64,000 nt of DNA, taken from the NCBI RefSeq assembly GCF_014640155.1, contig NZ_BMGK01000004.1:107350-171349 (forward strand), in the 5' to 3' direction. Below the pieces are notes generated by a model, which was given only the letters and a program-made list of their open reading frames with translations, was not told where the DNA came from and did not search any database. The number at the start of each line of letters is the position of its first letter. Within the stretch, counting starts at the first letter, position 1. Positions 1 through 8,977 of this stretch are shown here, one piece after another. The DNA comes from Planktosalinus lacus. Its GTDB lineage: Bacteria; Bacteroidota; Bacteroidia; Flavobacteriales; Flavobacteriaceae. A program made the translations under genes and the position numbers.

Positions 1-52
1 TGATTCAGTTGTTGGTCATAAAATAACCAAACACGTCTTGTTTTGTTGTGGT

Positions 53-1174
53 TTAACTCATAGGGTTATTTACTTCTGTATCGTCCCTGCGTTTTAGATA
101 GATGTTAAATGTAGTACCACTGCCAACCTCGCTTTCAACTTCAATGGTTCCACCTTGATTCGTAACCATTTTATTAATAATAAATAAACCGATTCCCGTT
201 CCTTCTATTTGTGGCTTTAGCCGGGTAAATTTTGAAAATATTTCCCCTTGCTTTTCCGGTTCAATACCCACTCCATTATCCCCCACTGAAAGCAGGGAAA
301 ACTGGCCAGCTTCTTCTGTTTTGATGAAAATCTCCGGGGTGATATCAGGTCTTGAAAATTTAATGGCATTATTGAGCAAATTGTAGAGGATACTTCTAAG
401 GTTTTTTTTTGAAAACTGAATTTCAGGAACAAGAATATTGGTCGTAATTTTGGCATGAGATTGAAAGATTTCATTTTTCAATGTAAGTTTTACATCCGAC
501 AAAATCTGTTCAATATCAACCATACCTGCTTGGTCGCTTACATCAGTTCCAACCTTTGCAATATCCGCCAGTTCTTTGATCAAGTCTGTTAAAGAGCGTG
601 CGGATTCCTCAATCAAGTCTACATATTCTTTAATCTCTTCATCTACATCATCGCTTAGTGATGACCTCAATAAGTCAGTCAGCGAGATCAGATTGGCTAA
701 CGGGTTTCTAAAATCATGTGAAACAGAGTAAATAAACGTTTCGTGGTCGGCATTTATATTTTCGATAAGTTGTTTGTCAAGTATGCGTCCCGTGATGTTA
801 ACAAAGGTGACCACCACACCATCTGTAATATTTTTTCTCTTAATGATGTAAGGAAGTATGTTCATTTGAAACCAACGCTTGTCCGGAGTTTGAATTTCAT
901 CCTCAAGGTCAATATTTGTTGCTATTACTTCCTTAATGCGCTCTGTAAACCCCTTGAGTTTTGAAAACGCAGGAATGTTTGAAATGGATTTTCCAATATC
1001 TTCCTTGACTAGCTTAAAGTGTGCGTTTGCGGGTGGACTGAACTTTCTTAGAATTAAATCAGCATCAATAAACAACTGAGGGATAATCGTGTTTCTAAAA
1101 TAGTTCTCTAACTCTTCATTTAGCTCAACAAGCTTCTTTATTTTCTTTTCTTCGACCCCTACTTTTTTACTCAT
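53..1174 (-). CDS. PAS-domain sensor histidine kinase
   Basis: A 373-residue histidine kinase with no membrane segment, so probably cytoplasmic. Residues about 15-135 form a PAS domain whose wording resembles the PAS segment of CheB/CheR fusion proteins. A HisKA dimerisation helix follows, with the phospho-acceptor His153 in the motif SHDFRNP. The HATPase domain has the N box (NLLNNAIKFS, about 262-271), the G1 box DNGVGI (298-303) and the G2 box GTGIGL (324-329), so all ATP-binding motifs are intact. It starts with ATG. No response regulator lies beside it; the 52 bases downstream to the window edge hold no start I could follow. The class is clear; the ligand and partner are unknown. Confidence 0.85.
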   Translation of the reverse strand: MSKKVGVEEKKIKKLVELNEELENYFRNTIIPQLFIDADLILRKFSPPANAHFKLVKEDIGKSISNIPAFSKLKGFTERIKEVIATNIDLEDEIQTPDKRWFQMNILPYIIKRKNITDGVVVTFVNITGRILDKQLIENINADHETFIYSVSHDFRNPLANLISLTDLLRSSLSDDVDEEIKEYVDLIEESARSLTDLIKELADIAKVGTDVSDQAGMVDIEQILSDVKLTLKNEIFQSHAKITTNILVPEIQFSKKNLRSILYNLLNNAIKFSRPDITPEIFIKTEEAGQFSLLSVGDNGVGIEPEKQGEIFSKFTRLKPQIEGTGIGLFIINKMVTNQGGTIEVESEVGSGTTFNIYLKRRDDTEVNNPMS

Positions 1175-1601
1175 ACAAATATTTCACTAACCATTTTATC
1201 GAATTCCACTTATGTGGGATACAGACCCACAAAAGATAGTACTCCTGTTGGTAAAATGTCTTACATTGAAATCTTTAAAAGTTACATTTATCCCACTTTT
1301 TTTGAATGAAGAAGCCTTGTTTACTTTAAAACTCCTTCTATCTTCTTTGATTATTCAAAGATTGCGAGGGAAAAAGTAATACACCTAAAAACATTCTAGC
1401 AAATTTGACTCCTGAAGAACCTGCTGTAATCCCTTTGCTTTGACCCTTGCAAACAGAATCTCCACCGGCTTAACGCCATCGGTTTTTTTACTAAGGTATA
1501 GGAAAGCTGCGTTTTTTCATCCCTTCGTCGAATTCAAAATGGCATTTCTGAAATGGGAATTAGGATTACCTAGGGTGATCCCTCAAAGCTCCGCTTTGAA
1601 A
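1175..1601. other. non-coding stretch between the kinase and the tRNA-Arg terminator
   Basis: About 430 bases with no credible gene on either strand. It holds a motif with a CCAC/GTGG dyad at 1204-1221, which recurs upstream of pdhB, and a perfect 7-bp inverted repeat with a 3-base loop at 1583-1599 (TCAAAGC TCC GCTTTGA). The remainder gives only short interrupted reading frames and may be decayed sequence. Confidence 0.5.
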
Positions 1602-1656
1602 ATGTTGCAAACAAAAAAACGCTCAAGTAAACTTGGCGTTTTTTTGTTTGCAACAT
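1602..1656 (-). terminator. very strong intrinsic terminator after tRNA-Arg
   Basis: Perfect 21-bp arms (1602-1622 and 1636-1656) close on an inner 5-bp stem (CAAGT/ACTTG) with a two-base loop and one bulged base. Each arm contains a run of seven A or T, so the structure could stop transcription from either side. It lies 8 bases beyond the 3' end of the tRNA-Arg gene. Confidence 0.85.
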
Positions 1657-1663
1657 TTATTCG

Positions 1664-1737
1664 TGACCGCGGAGGGATTCAAACCCCCAACCCTCAGAGC
1701 CGAAATCTGATATTCTATTCAGTTGAACTACGCGGCC
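1664..1737 (-). tRNA. tRNA-Arg (anticodon TCG)
   Basis: On the minus strand this 74-base stretch folds as a tRNA. The 7-bp acceptor pairs GGCCGCG with CGCGGTC (one G-T pair). The D arm pairs GTTC with GAAT (one G-T pair). The anticodon stem TCAGA/TCTGA encloses the loop TTTCGGC, giving anticodon TCG. The variable region is 5 bases and the T stem pairs GGGGG with CCCTC. The discriminator is A and the CCA tail is not encoded. The T loop reads TTTGAAT rather than the usual TTCGAAT. It decodes CGA and possibly other CGN codons. Confidence 0.93.
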
Positions 1738-1800
1738 TTATATCCCCGTGAAAACGGGAATCTTATAAATCAATCTTTCAAAATTTTATTTTATATTATA

Positions 1801-1865
1801 ACCTCAGAACCCTCAGAACCGATCCGCCAAAGGCGGACTATTCAGTTGAATTACTCGGTCTTAAA
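1801..1865 (-). pseudogene. decayed tRNA-Arg copy with an inserted palindrome
   Basis: On the minus strand the 5' half (about 1838-1862) matches the neighbouring tRNA-Arg from acceptor through D arm (shared core TTCAACTGAATAG, with substitutions in the acceptor). The anticodon stem-loop is replaced by the perfect palindrome TCCGCC AAA GGCGGA (1823-1837). After it, sequence like the anticodon 3' stem and variable region returns (TTCTGAGGGTT), then a 9-base tandem duplication (CCTCAGAAC twice, 1802-1819). No T arm or 3' acceptor strand can be found, so it cannot be a working tRNA. Confidence 0.6.
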
Positions 1866-1868
1866 GAG

Positions 1869-2321
1869 TTATGAACTCAATTTTTCTTTAACTATATTTG
1901 AAATAGTCTTGCCGTCTGCTTTTCCGGCCAACTTATTCGAAGCCATGCCCATCACTTGGCCCATGTCTTTCATCGACGTAGCACCGGTTTTGGCTATGAT
2001 GTCTGCCACTACTTTTGCAATTTCTTCTTCACTTAATTGCTCCGGTAAAAACTCCTCGATGACCGCAGCTTCTTCCAGCTCAGGTTGTGCCAGATCATCA
2101 CGACCCTGCTCTTTATAAATAGCCGCACTGTCTTTTCGCTGTTTGACAAGTTTTTGAAGCAATTTGATTTCCTCCTCTTCAGTGAGGTCTTGCTTCGCTC
2201 CACTTTCAGTTTGCGCAAGTAAAAGAGCTGACTTGATTGCCCGTAAAGATGCCAAGGCATTGGTATCTTTTTGCTTCATCGCCTCTTTCATTGCGGTCAT
2301 AACTTTATCCTGCAAACTCAT
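1869..2321 (-). CDS. GatB/YqeY domain protein
   Basis: A 150-residue YqeY-family protein, the small stand-alone form of the C-terminal domain of GatB, the amidotransferase subunit that makes Gln-tRNA(Gln). The whole chain fits the family: an N-terminal helix-rich half (MKEAMKQKDTNALASLRAIK) and a C-terminal half ending with MKDMGQVMGMASNKLAGKADG. Family length is normally about 148-150. The exact role is unsettled; tRNA binding is presumed. It follows the ftsZ terminator on the same strand, so it is probably its own transcription unit. The ATG start is at 2321. Confidence 0.9.
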   Translation of the reverse strand: MSLQDKVMTAMKEAMKQKDTNALASLRAIKSALLLAQTESGAKQDLTEEEEIKLLQKLVKQRKDSAAIYKEQGRDDLAQPELEEAAVIEEFLPEQLSEEEIAKVVADIIAKTGATSMKDMGQVMGMASNKLAGKADGKTISNIVKEKLSS

Positions 2322-2412
2322 ACGTTTTTACTTTAAAATGGACTGCGAAGATACAACATTGCAAAGAGATTTTCCAGTTTGGTTTTTAGAAATTTGCACT
2401 TTTTTAAAACAG

Positions 2413-2448
2413 AAAACCCCAGTAACCTTTACAGGTTATTGAGGTTTT
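2413..2448 (-). terminator. terminator at the end of the division/cell-wall operon
   Basis: On the minus strand, 11-base arms (CCTCAATAACC and GGTTACTGGGG, with G-T pairs and one mismatch) enclose a 6-base loop, followed by a TTTT run. It lies about 37 bases beyond the ftsZ stop and separates ftsZ from the YqeY gene. Confidence 0.7.
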
Positions 2449-2484
2449 GAAGCAAATCTAACACTAAACTTACTTTAAATAGGT

Positions 2485-4446
2485 TTAATCCACGTTGTCG
2501 TGAAGAAACGAATTGTTGCTGCGCAACTGGATTTCATCATTTTCATCTGTGGATAATGTAGTTCTGGAGATCTTTTCTTTGTCTGAAGAATGCTCATCAA
2601 GTTCAATTCCCAGACGCTTGTATGCAGGTTGCTTTTCCAACTCATCCACTCTTGAGGAATTGTTGTTGAACTTGTAGTTAAACGCTTTCATTTTCTGTTT
2701 GCGTTCTTCTGTGCGCTTACGCAATAAATTGTTGATGGAGGTGTTCATTGGGTCAACTTCTTCTTCTGTGTCAGCATCAGGTGTGTTGTCTGAAACGGTT
2801 CTCTTTTCAAAAACGAGTTCGTTATCAACAGGCTCTTTGGGAGCTTCTTTTTTATTGGGTTTGGCTTCAGCCAAATGATTTTCTATATCCTGATAGTCAT
2901 CCAGACTGTAGCGTTTCACACCATCTTTTGAAACCTCAGTAACGGGAATGATTTCAACCGCTCCCTTCACCTCATAATCATTTACTGTTGACTCTTCGGT
3001 GTCTTCCTGTTCATCTTTAGTTTCTTCAGATTTGTTTAAAGGAAGATCAAACATCAGCATCTGGTTTTTATCTTCCTCAGGGCTGTTTTTGGTTTCTGTT
3101 TGTTGTGATTTTGAGGTTGCTTCCACAATCACAAAGTCATTCACTTCCATGGTGTTCACATAGTCCTGATCAAACTCGTCCAGGTTTTCAGCCGCAATTT
3201 CTTCATAACTCACCGAGATATTCTTTAAAAACTCTGATGTTTTGATATAGCCTTCAAAGGGTTGCTCAGGTTTTTGCTCTTCAACCTCTTCGTCAAACAG
3301 GGTGTGCTTGATGATGGGTTCTTCTTTTTTCTGTGGTTCCTGAGCTTTTTTAAATCCGTCGGTGTTGCCCTGTTTTGAAACCAGTACTTGTTCGGCCGCT
3401 TGTTCATCCTCAAGGGTATGAATGATTTTTTTGGTTTCGGTATTAACAATTTCATTTTGTTGCTCTGCATTGAACCCGGTAGCAATCACGGTTACAGAGA
3501 TGGCACTGTCAAGGCTTTCATCTTCACCCACACCCATAATGATGTTGGCGCCATGACCCGCTTCCTGTTGGATATGGTCACTGATTTCTCCAATTTCATC
3601 GATGGTAATTTCTTCTGAGCCAGAAACGATAAGTAGCAGTACGTTTTTAGCTCCGGAAATCTTGTTGTCATTCAATAAAGGAGAGTCGAGGGCATTGGTG
3701 ATGGCTTCATGTGCACGGTTTGAACCTACGGCACTCGCGCTTCCCATAATCGCGGTTCCGCTATTGGCAAGCACTGTGCGGGCATCGCGCAAGTCAATGT
3801 TTTGGGTATAGTGGTGGGTTATTACCTCAGCGATTCCGCGTGATGCGGTGGCCAATACTTCGTCTGCTTTGGAAAAACCGGCTTTAAAGCCCAGGTTTCC
3901 ATATACCTCGCGCAGTTTGTTGTTGTTGATCACGATGAGGGAATCTACATTGCGTCTAAGGTTTTCAACACCAATTTGTGCCTGCTCATTTCTGGTTTTG
4001 CCTTCAAACTGAAACGGAATGGTTACAATCCCCACTGTAAGCACATCGAGTTCCTTGGCCATTTTTGCAATGATGGGGGCTGCACCGGTTCCGGTACCAC
4101 CACCCATACCTGCCGTAATGAAAATCATTTTGGTATTGGTGGAAAGCATATCTTTGATTTCGTCCATGCTTTCGATGGCTGCATCTTTACCAATTTCAGG
4201 GTTGGCACCCGCTCCAAGACCTTCTGTAAGTGAAACCCCTAGCTGGATTTTGATGGGTACAGGGCTGTTTTCCAATGCCTGTGAATCGGTGTTGCATATT
4301 ACAAAATCGACACCTTTAATGCCTTGTTGAAACATGTGATTGATCGCATTGCTGCCTCCTCCACCCACACCAATGACTTTGATGACATTGGATTGGTTTT
4401 TAGGGAGGTCAAACTCAATTTTGTTAAACTCGTTGTTGCTACTCAT
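2485..4446 (-). CDS. ftsZ: cell division GTPase FtsZ
   Basis: Tubulin-like GTPase that builds the division ring under the inner membrane. The GTP loop GGGTGTGAAP and the N-terminal motif VGGGGSNAINHM are intact; the globular GTPase part covers about residues 20-330. A long acidic, low-complexity linker of about 280 residues follows, then a conserved-looking tail (NNSFLHDNVD). The total is 653 residues against about 380 in E. coli; a long linker is usual in this class. I start at the ATG at 4446 (MSSNNEF): the open frame extends to 4530, but that part overlaps ftsA and has no FtsZ-like sequence. It is the last gene of the operon, 41 bases after ftsA. Confidence 0.97.
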   Translation of the reverse strand: MSSNNEFNKIEFDLPKNQSNVIKVIGVGGGGSNAINHMFQQGIKGVDFVICNTDSQALENSPVPIKIQLGVSLTEGLGAGANPEIGKDAAIESMDEIKDMLSTNTKMIFITAGMGGGTGTGAAPIIAKMAKELDVLTVGIVTIPFQFEGKTRNEQAQIGVENLRRNVDSLIVINNNKLREVYGNLGFKAGFSKADEVLATASRGIAEVITHHYTQNIDLRDARTVLANSGTAIMGSASAVGSNRAHEAITNALDSPLLNDNKISGAKNVLLLIVSGSEEITIDEIGEISDHIQQEAGHGANIIMGVGEDESLDSAISVTVIATGFNAEQQNEIVNTETKKIIHTLEDEQAAEQVLVSKQGNTDGFKKAQEPQKKEEPIIKHTLFDEEVEEQKPEQPFEGYIKTSEFLKNISVSYEEIAAENLDEFDQDYVNTMEVNDFVIVEATSKSQQTETKNSPEEDKNQMLMFDLPLNKSEETKDEQEDTEESTVNDYEVKGAVEIIPVTEVSKDGVKRYSLDDYQDIENHLAEAKPNKKEAPKEPVDNELVFEKRTVSDNTPDADTEEEVDPMNTSINNLLRKRTEERKQKMKAFNYKFNNNSSRVDELEKQPAYKRLGIELDEHSSDKEKISRTTLSTDENDEIQLRSNNSFLHDNVD

Positions 4447-4487
4447 ACTATTATATTTAGAAATTGGATATTCTGATTGTTTTATTC

Positions 4488-5819
4488 TTATTCTGCGGTG
4501 TCTAAAAATTCTTTGAAGCGTTCTGCCCATTTCTCAAAGAAACTTTTTCTTGCTTTAGGAATGGCTCCTCTGCCATCGGTCTCTTCTGTTAGTTCACTTT
4601 CAGTGGCGTTGTCAATTTGAGGTGCTTCTTCCAAAGTTGGGTCGATGCCTTGAGTATGATGTTTCTCTAAACTATTCAACACCAATCCCACTGCGGTGGC
4701 ATACATAGGGCTAGTGGTTTCAGCATCTGTGTTTCCAGCCAGATGTTCGTTAGGGAAACCAATTCTGGTGTCCATACCTGTAGTGTATTCCACAAGTTGC
4801 TTTAAATGTTTTAACTCGGCACCACCCCCTGTGATGACAATACCGGCAATGAGTTTTTTCTTTTGCTCTTCGTGGCCATAGGCTTTGATTTCGGCATAAA
4901 CCTGTTCTATAATTTCAACCACTCTCGCGTGGATAATTTTAGACAGGTTCTTCAGCGTGATTTCCTTGGGCTCTCTTCCTCTGAGTCCGGGTATGGAAAC
5001 AATTTCGTTGTCTTTATTCTCCCCCGGCCAGGCAGAGCCGAACTTAATCTTAAGCATCTCTGCTTGTTTCTCTATGATGGAACAGCCTTCTTTAATGTCT
5101 TCAGTAATCACATTTCCCCCAAAAGGAATCACAGCCGTATGACGAATAATTCCATCTTTAAAAATGGCAAGGTCTGTAGTGCCGCCACCAATATCTATCA
5201 ATGCTACACCTGCTTCTTTTTCTTCCTGGCTCAACACGGCATTGGCTGAGGCCAGTGGCTCGAGGGTGATTCCCGCCAACTCAAGACCTGAGCTTTTAAT
5301 GCAGCGCCCAATATTTCTGATGGATGCCACCTGCCCCACAACCACATGGAAGTTAGCTTCGAGTCGTGCTCCATACATACCGCGTGGTTCCGTGATTTCA
5401 GCCTGACCATCAATTTTGTAGTCTTGAGGCAGTACATGAATGATTTCTTCGCCGGGCAACATCACCAGTTTGTGAACCTGATTGCACAGAGTCTCGATAT
5501 CGAGTTCGCCAATAACCTCTTCACCGTCCCTACGGGTAATGTAATCACTGTGTTGCAAACTTCTGATGTGTTGCCCGGCAATACCAGCCACCACTTTTGA
5601 TATTTTAATTTCTGATGAGGCTTCTGCTGCTTCCACAGCTTGTTGAATGGATTGGATGGTTTGGGTGATGTTATTCACCACGCCACGGTGCACTCCCATG
5701 CTTTTGGCTTTGCCAATTCCCAAAATTTCCATTTTACCATACTCGTTGTAACAACCAATCATTGCGACGATTTTTGTTGTTCCTATGTCCAGACCTACTG
5801 CAAAATTCTTGTTTTCCAT
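4488..5819 (-). CDS. ftsA: cell division protein FtsA
   Basis: Actin-like ATPase that tethers FtsZ to the membrane and recruits later division proteins. The 443-residue chain shows the actin-fold phosphate motifs: GLDIGTTKIVAMIG near the N terminus, ALIDIGGGTTDLAIF near residue 200, and GIVITGGGAELKHL near 330. The C terminus (SFFEKWAERFKEFLDTAE) fits the amphipathic membrane-targeting helix expected of FtsA. It is 3 bases after ftsQ and 41 bases before ftsZ, in the standard ftsQ-ftsA-ftsZ order. Confidence 0.97.
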   Translation of the reverse strand: MENKNFAVGLDIGTTKIVAMIGCYNEYGKMEILGIGKAKSMGVHRGVVNNITQTIQSIQQAVEAAEASSEIKISKVVAGIAGQHIRSLQHSDYITRRDGEEVIGELDIETLCNQVHKLVMLPGEEIIHVLPQDYKIDGQAEITEPRGMYGARLEANFHVVVGQVASIRNIGRCIKSSGLELAGITLEPLASANAVLSQEEKEAGVALIDIGGGTTDLAIFKDGIIRHTAVIPFGGNVITEDIKEGCSIIEKQAEMLKIKFGSAWPGENKDNEIVSIPGLRGREPKEITLKNLSKIIHARVVEIIEQVYAEIKAYGHEEQKKKLIAGIVITGGGAELKHLKQLVEYTTGMDTRIGFPNEHLAGNTDAETTSPMYATAVGLVLNSLEKHHTQGIDPTLEEAPQIDNATESELTEETDGRGAIPKARKSFFEKWAERFKEFLDTAE

Positions 5820-5822
5820 ATG

Positions 5823-6539
5823 CTACTTTTTTGTTCCTATCACCTGATTGTTAACTTTTAAATTCACCAGGTTGTATGCTGAAATTGTATTATCGTTTAT
5901 TGTTTTTTGGTAAAAAGCCTTAAATTTTTGAAACTTTTTATCTATCTCTGTGGGCTTACCAAATTCAATTGTAAAATCATACACCCTTAAAAACAACCTG
6001 AGCTCATCATCTGACTCCTTTTGAATACCGATGATGTGATTGTTCATAAACTCATCTTCTCTTATTTTTAAAAGCAAGGGCAATATTTCTTCATAATCAG
6101 CATCTGTAATTCCTGTTATGATGGGGACCCGGGCAGCGTGAACTTCAGAAAGCGGCATGGCTGTTCCTTCTTCATCAAGGTAAAATGGCGGAGATGCCGC
6201 CACACGCGCGATAGGTTTACGTTGTTTTATTTTTGCCCCTAAAATACCGTCAACAGTGACAAACACTTCAGCTTTTGAAATCATAGGGTTTTTACTGAGC
6301 CTATGTTCCATCTCATTCAAATCTAGAATTTCTTTAGCTATGCTCGTAACTTCCACTTTATTTTGTATTAACAATTTATTAACCGTCTCATAGGTGATGA
6401 AATGATTGTTGTCATCCAGAAAAACAATGTGTTTTTCAATCAATGTGCGTTGGGCGTTCCGCTGTGAGCTAAACGCAAACAGGAATCCCACAAAAAGGAT
6501 TAAAACAGTGAACTTTATGTAATCCCAGTTAATTTTCAT
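5823..6539 (-). CDS. ftsQ: cell division protein FtsQ
   Basis: A 238-residue bitopic membrane protein of the divisome. A short cytoplasmic N terminus is followed by one membrane segment (about 8-23, YIKFTVLILFVGFLFAFS) and a periplasmic part. The segment MEHRLSKNPMISKAEVFVTVDGILGAKIKQRKPIARV corresponds in pattern to the beta domain of FtsQ/DivIB. It overlaps the murC end by 11 bases and sits directly before ftsA. Sequence conservation in this family is low, so position in the cluster adds much of the support. Confidence 0.9.
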   Translation of the reverse strand: MKINWDYIKFTVLILFVGFLFAFSSQRNAQRTLIEKHIVFLDDNNHFITYETVNKLLIQNKVEVTSIAKEILDLNEMEHRLSKNPMISKAEVFVTVDGILGAKIKQRKPIARVAASPPFYLDEEGTAMPLSEVHAARVPIITGITDADYEEILPLLLKIREDEFMNNHIIGIQKESDDELRLFLRVYDFTIEFGKPTEIDKKFQKFKAFYQKTINDNTISAYNLVNLKVNNQVIGTKK

Positions 6540-7881
6540 TATTCAACGCTGATTTTACTTTGTTAACTTCTTCGCCTATATCACCGGCACCCAGCATTAC
6601 AACTACAGGTGTCTTACTTTTTTTTACTGCATTGGGCAAAGCCTCTTTTGATATTAATTCTTTGTTGTTGTTTTTAATTTTATCCAGCAGCCATTGAGCG
6701 TTGATACCGTCAATGGGTTTTTCACGAGCTGGGTATATTTCCAGCAAAAACACCTTATCAAATTTTGAGAGACTTTCTGCAAAGGCATCTCCAAAATCTC
6801 TGGTTCTGCTAAACAAATGGGGTTGAAACACCACTAATGTTTCCTGATTGGGATACATTTCTGTCACTGCCTGGTGTACGGCATTGATTTCTTCAGGATG
6901 GTGTGCATAGTCATCAATCAACACACAGTTTGATGTTTTCAACTTGTAAGAAAACCTTCTTTTAACACCTTTAAAACTTAATAAAGCTTTGGGCAGGCTG
7001 TCGATGGGGACACCAGAACAAACAGCCATACCTAAAGCCAGGATAGCATTGAACAGGTTGTGACGACCCGGAAGGTTAAGCGTAATATTTTTAACAGTAA
7101 CTTTTGGTGACTTCAAGTCAAACACATATGCCCCGTTGTTGATGCGCACATTTTGAGCTTCAAAGTCGGCTTCCTCTTCTACTGCAACAGTCAATCCGTT
7201 CAAGGGAAGTCCCTTTTTGTGTAATAAAAATCCGTCGTTTGGAACTAAAGACGCAAACTCTGTAAAGGCCAGCTTAATGGTGGCTTCGTCGCCATAAATA
7301 TCAAGATGGTCTGCATCCATGGAGGTAATCCCCGCGATAAACGGATTTAATTTCAGGAAAGAGCGGTCAAATTCATCGGCTTCCACCACGGTATAGTCCT
7401 GACCTTTGAGAATTACATTGGATTGATAGTTTTCAGCTATACCCCCCAAAAAGGCAGTTACTTTTTGATTGGTCTCTGCCAGCAAATGCGCCAGGATGGC
7501 TGATGTGGTTGTCTTGCCATGGGTTCCGGCAACAGCCAGGCATTTACCGGTTTTGGTAATCTCTCCTAAAAGCTCAGAGCGTTTCACAATGGGATAGCCA
7601 TTGGTTTTAAAATACTTTAACAACACACTCTCTACAGGAATTGCAGGGGTATAGACAATGAGTGAGGTTTCTTTAGCAAAAGATGTTTCAACAGGAGTCA
7701 GCTGGTCTTCATAAGTGATCGTAACACCCTCAGTGATGAGTGCTTTGGTTAACTCAGTAGGTGTTTTGTCATAACCGAACACCTGCTTTCCTGTCATAAG
7801 AAAGTAGCGGGCAAGCGCACTCATACCGATCCCTCCAATACCGATAAAATATATATTTTGTATGTGCTTATCCAATTTCAT
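6529..7881 (-). CDS. murC: UDP-N-acetylmuramate--L-alanine ligase
   Basis: Cytoplasmic Mur ligase that adds L-alanine to UDP-MurNAc, the first peptide step of peptidoglycan precursor synthesis. The N-terminal Rossmann motif is IGIGGIGMSALARYFL, the ATP loop is AGTHGKTTTSAILAHL (about 117-132), and the DDYAHHPEEI motif marks the C-terminal domain. Its 450 residues are normal for the family. It is separated from murG by a single base and overlaps ftsQ by 11 bases, which suggests translational coupling. Confidence 0.97.
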   Translation of the reverse strand: MKLDKHIQNIYFIGIGGIGMSALARYFLMTGKQVFGYDKTPTELTKALITEGVTITYEDQLTPVETSFAKETSLIVYTPAIPVESVLLKYFKTNGYPIVKRSELLGEITKTGKCLAVAGTHGKTTTSAILAHLLAETNQKVTAFLGGIAENYQSNVILKGQDYTVVEADEFDRSFLKLNPFIAGITSMDADHLDIYGDEATIKLAFTEFASLVPNDGFLLHKKGLPLNGLTVAVEEEADFEAQNVRINNGAYVFDLKSPKVTVKNITLNLPGRHNLFNAILALGMAVCSGVPIDSLPKALLSFKGVKRRFSYKLKTSNCVLIDDYAHHPEEINAVHQAVTEMYPNQETLVVFQPHLFSRTRDFGDAFAESLSKFDKVFLLEIYPAREKPIDGINAQWLLDKIKNNNKELISKEALPNAVKKSKTPVVVMLGAGDIGEEVNKVKSALNNEN

Positions 7882-7882
7882 T

Positions 7883-8977
7883 TTAGTTCTTTAATAACTT
7901 TTCTACTTCGTCTGCAATGGCAGCTGTTGCTTTGGGTTTGCCAAACTTTTGAATGTTCTGAGCCAGTTGTTGTCGTTTTTCGACAGAATTAATCAAGGTT
8001 CTGAATTCACTTTCAAAATGAATGTCAAGGTCTTTTTCCTCAATGAGGATGGCCCCATTTTCGGAGGCAATCGCCAGTGCGTTTTTCTTTTGATGGTCTT
8101 CTGCAACATTAGGCGACGGAATAAAAATCACCGGTTTACCCACCAGACAAAGCTCAGACACCGACAGTGCTCCAGCTCTTGAGATCACAACATCGGCCGC
8201 AGCATAGGCAAGATCCATAGTGTATAAGAAATCAACCACCTGTACACCCGGAGTTTGATTGTGTTTTTTATAGGTTTGATAATAATAGGCGCCCGTTTGC
8301 CAGAGTACCTGAACCTCACAAGTCTCAAAAAACGGCAAGGAATGTTCAATCAGCTGATTGATGGTTCTTGCACCCAGGCTTCCACCCAACACCAGAAGGG
8401 TTTGCTTATTTTCATCCAGTTGAAAGTGCTTTAAGCCAGCAGCTCTTTTGGAAGAAACCTCTATGATGTCTTGTCTAACAGGATTTCCGGTAAAGACGAT
8501 TTTTTCTTTTGGAAAGAATTTCTCCATTCCGGCATAGGCCACACAAATGGTTTTTGCTTTTTTAGCCAGCCATTTATTGGCAATCCCGGCAAACGAGTTT
8601 TGCTCCTGAATCAAACAGGGAATGCCTTTGGAGGAAGCCACCCGCAATAGTGGTGCACTGGCAAACCCCCCCGTCCCGATGACGACATCGGGTTGAAAGT
8701 CTTTGAGTATTTTTCGCGAACGCGACAAACTGTATATCAATTTGAAAGGGAAACTCAGGTTCTTAAAGGTCAGTCTGCGTTGGATTCCCGAAATCCATAA
8801 TCCTTCAATTTCATAGCCGGCTTTGGGAACTTTTTGCATCTCCATACGGTCCTGAGCACCAACAAACAAAAAGCGGGCTTGGGGAAACCTCGCCTTTAGT
8901 TCGTTAGCAATTGCTATCGCCGGATAGATATGTCCTCCGGTTCCACCTCCTGACACTATGAATTTATACTGCTTCAC
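7883..8977 (-). CDS. murG: lipid II synthase MurG
   Basis: Membrane-associated GT-B glycosyltransferase that moves GlcNAc from UDP-GlcNAc onto lipid I to make lipid II. The N-terminal glycine loop [15 protein letters not shown] and the C-terminal donor-site region ([23 protein letters not shown]) are both present. Length is 364 residues. The start codon is GTG at 8977, because no ATG precedes the glycine loop. It overlaps the 3' end of ftsW by 14 bases. Confidence 0.97.
   Translation of the reverse strand: MKQYKFIVSGGGTGGHIYPAIAIANELKARFPQARFLFVGAQDRMEMQKVPKAGYEIEGLWISGIQRRLTFKNLSFPFKLIYSLSRSRKILKDFQPDVVIGTGGFASAPLLRVASSKGIPCLIQEQNSFAGIANKWLAKKAKTICVAYAGMEKFFPKEKIVFTGNPVRQDIIEVSSKRAAGLKHFQLDENKQTLLVLGGSLGARTINQLIEHSLPFFETCEVQVLWQTGAYYYQTYKKHNQTPGVQVVDFLYTMDLAYAAADVVISRAGALSVSELCLVGKPVIFIPSPNVAEDHQKKNALAIASENGAILIEEKDLDIHFESEFRTLINSVEKRQQLAQNIQKFGKPKATAAIADEVEKLLKN

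Noticed and set aside
1-52. Start of another gene at the left edge
   Set aside because: The only ATG on the minus strand (position 19) meets a stop after four codons; nothing else is readable.
1440-1751. Open frame of 103 codons on the plus strand
   Set aside because: It runs antisense through the tRNA-Arg and its terminator; the translation of such regions is a common false ORF.
1723-2118. Open frame of 131 codons on the plus strand
   Set aside because: Overlaps the tRNA end and lies antisense to the YqeY gene, which has clear family sequence.
4019-4330. Open frame of 103 codons antisense to ftsZ
   Set aside because: Lies over the conserved GTP-binding part of ftsZ; the frame is open only because of biased codon use on the other strand.
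4447-4530. 28-residue N-terminal extension of FtsZ
   Set aside because: It overlaps the ftsA end, has no FtsZ similarity, and an ATG directly before the conserved N terminus exists at 4446.
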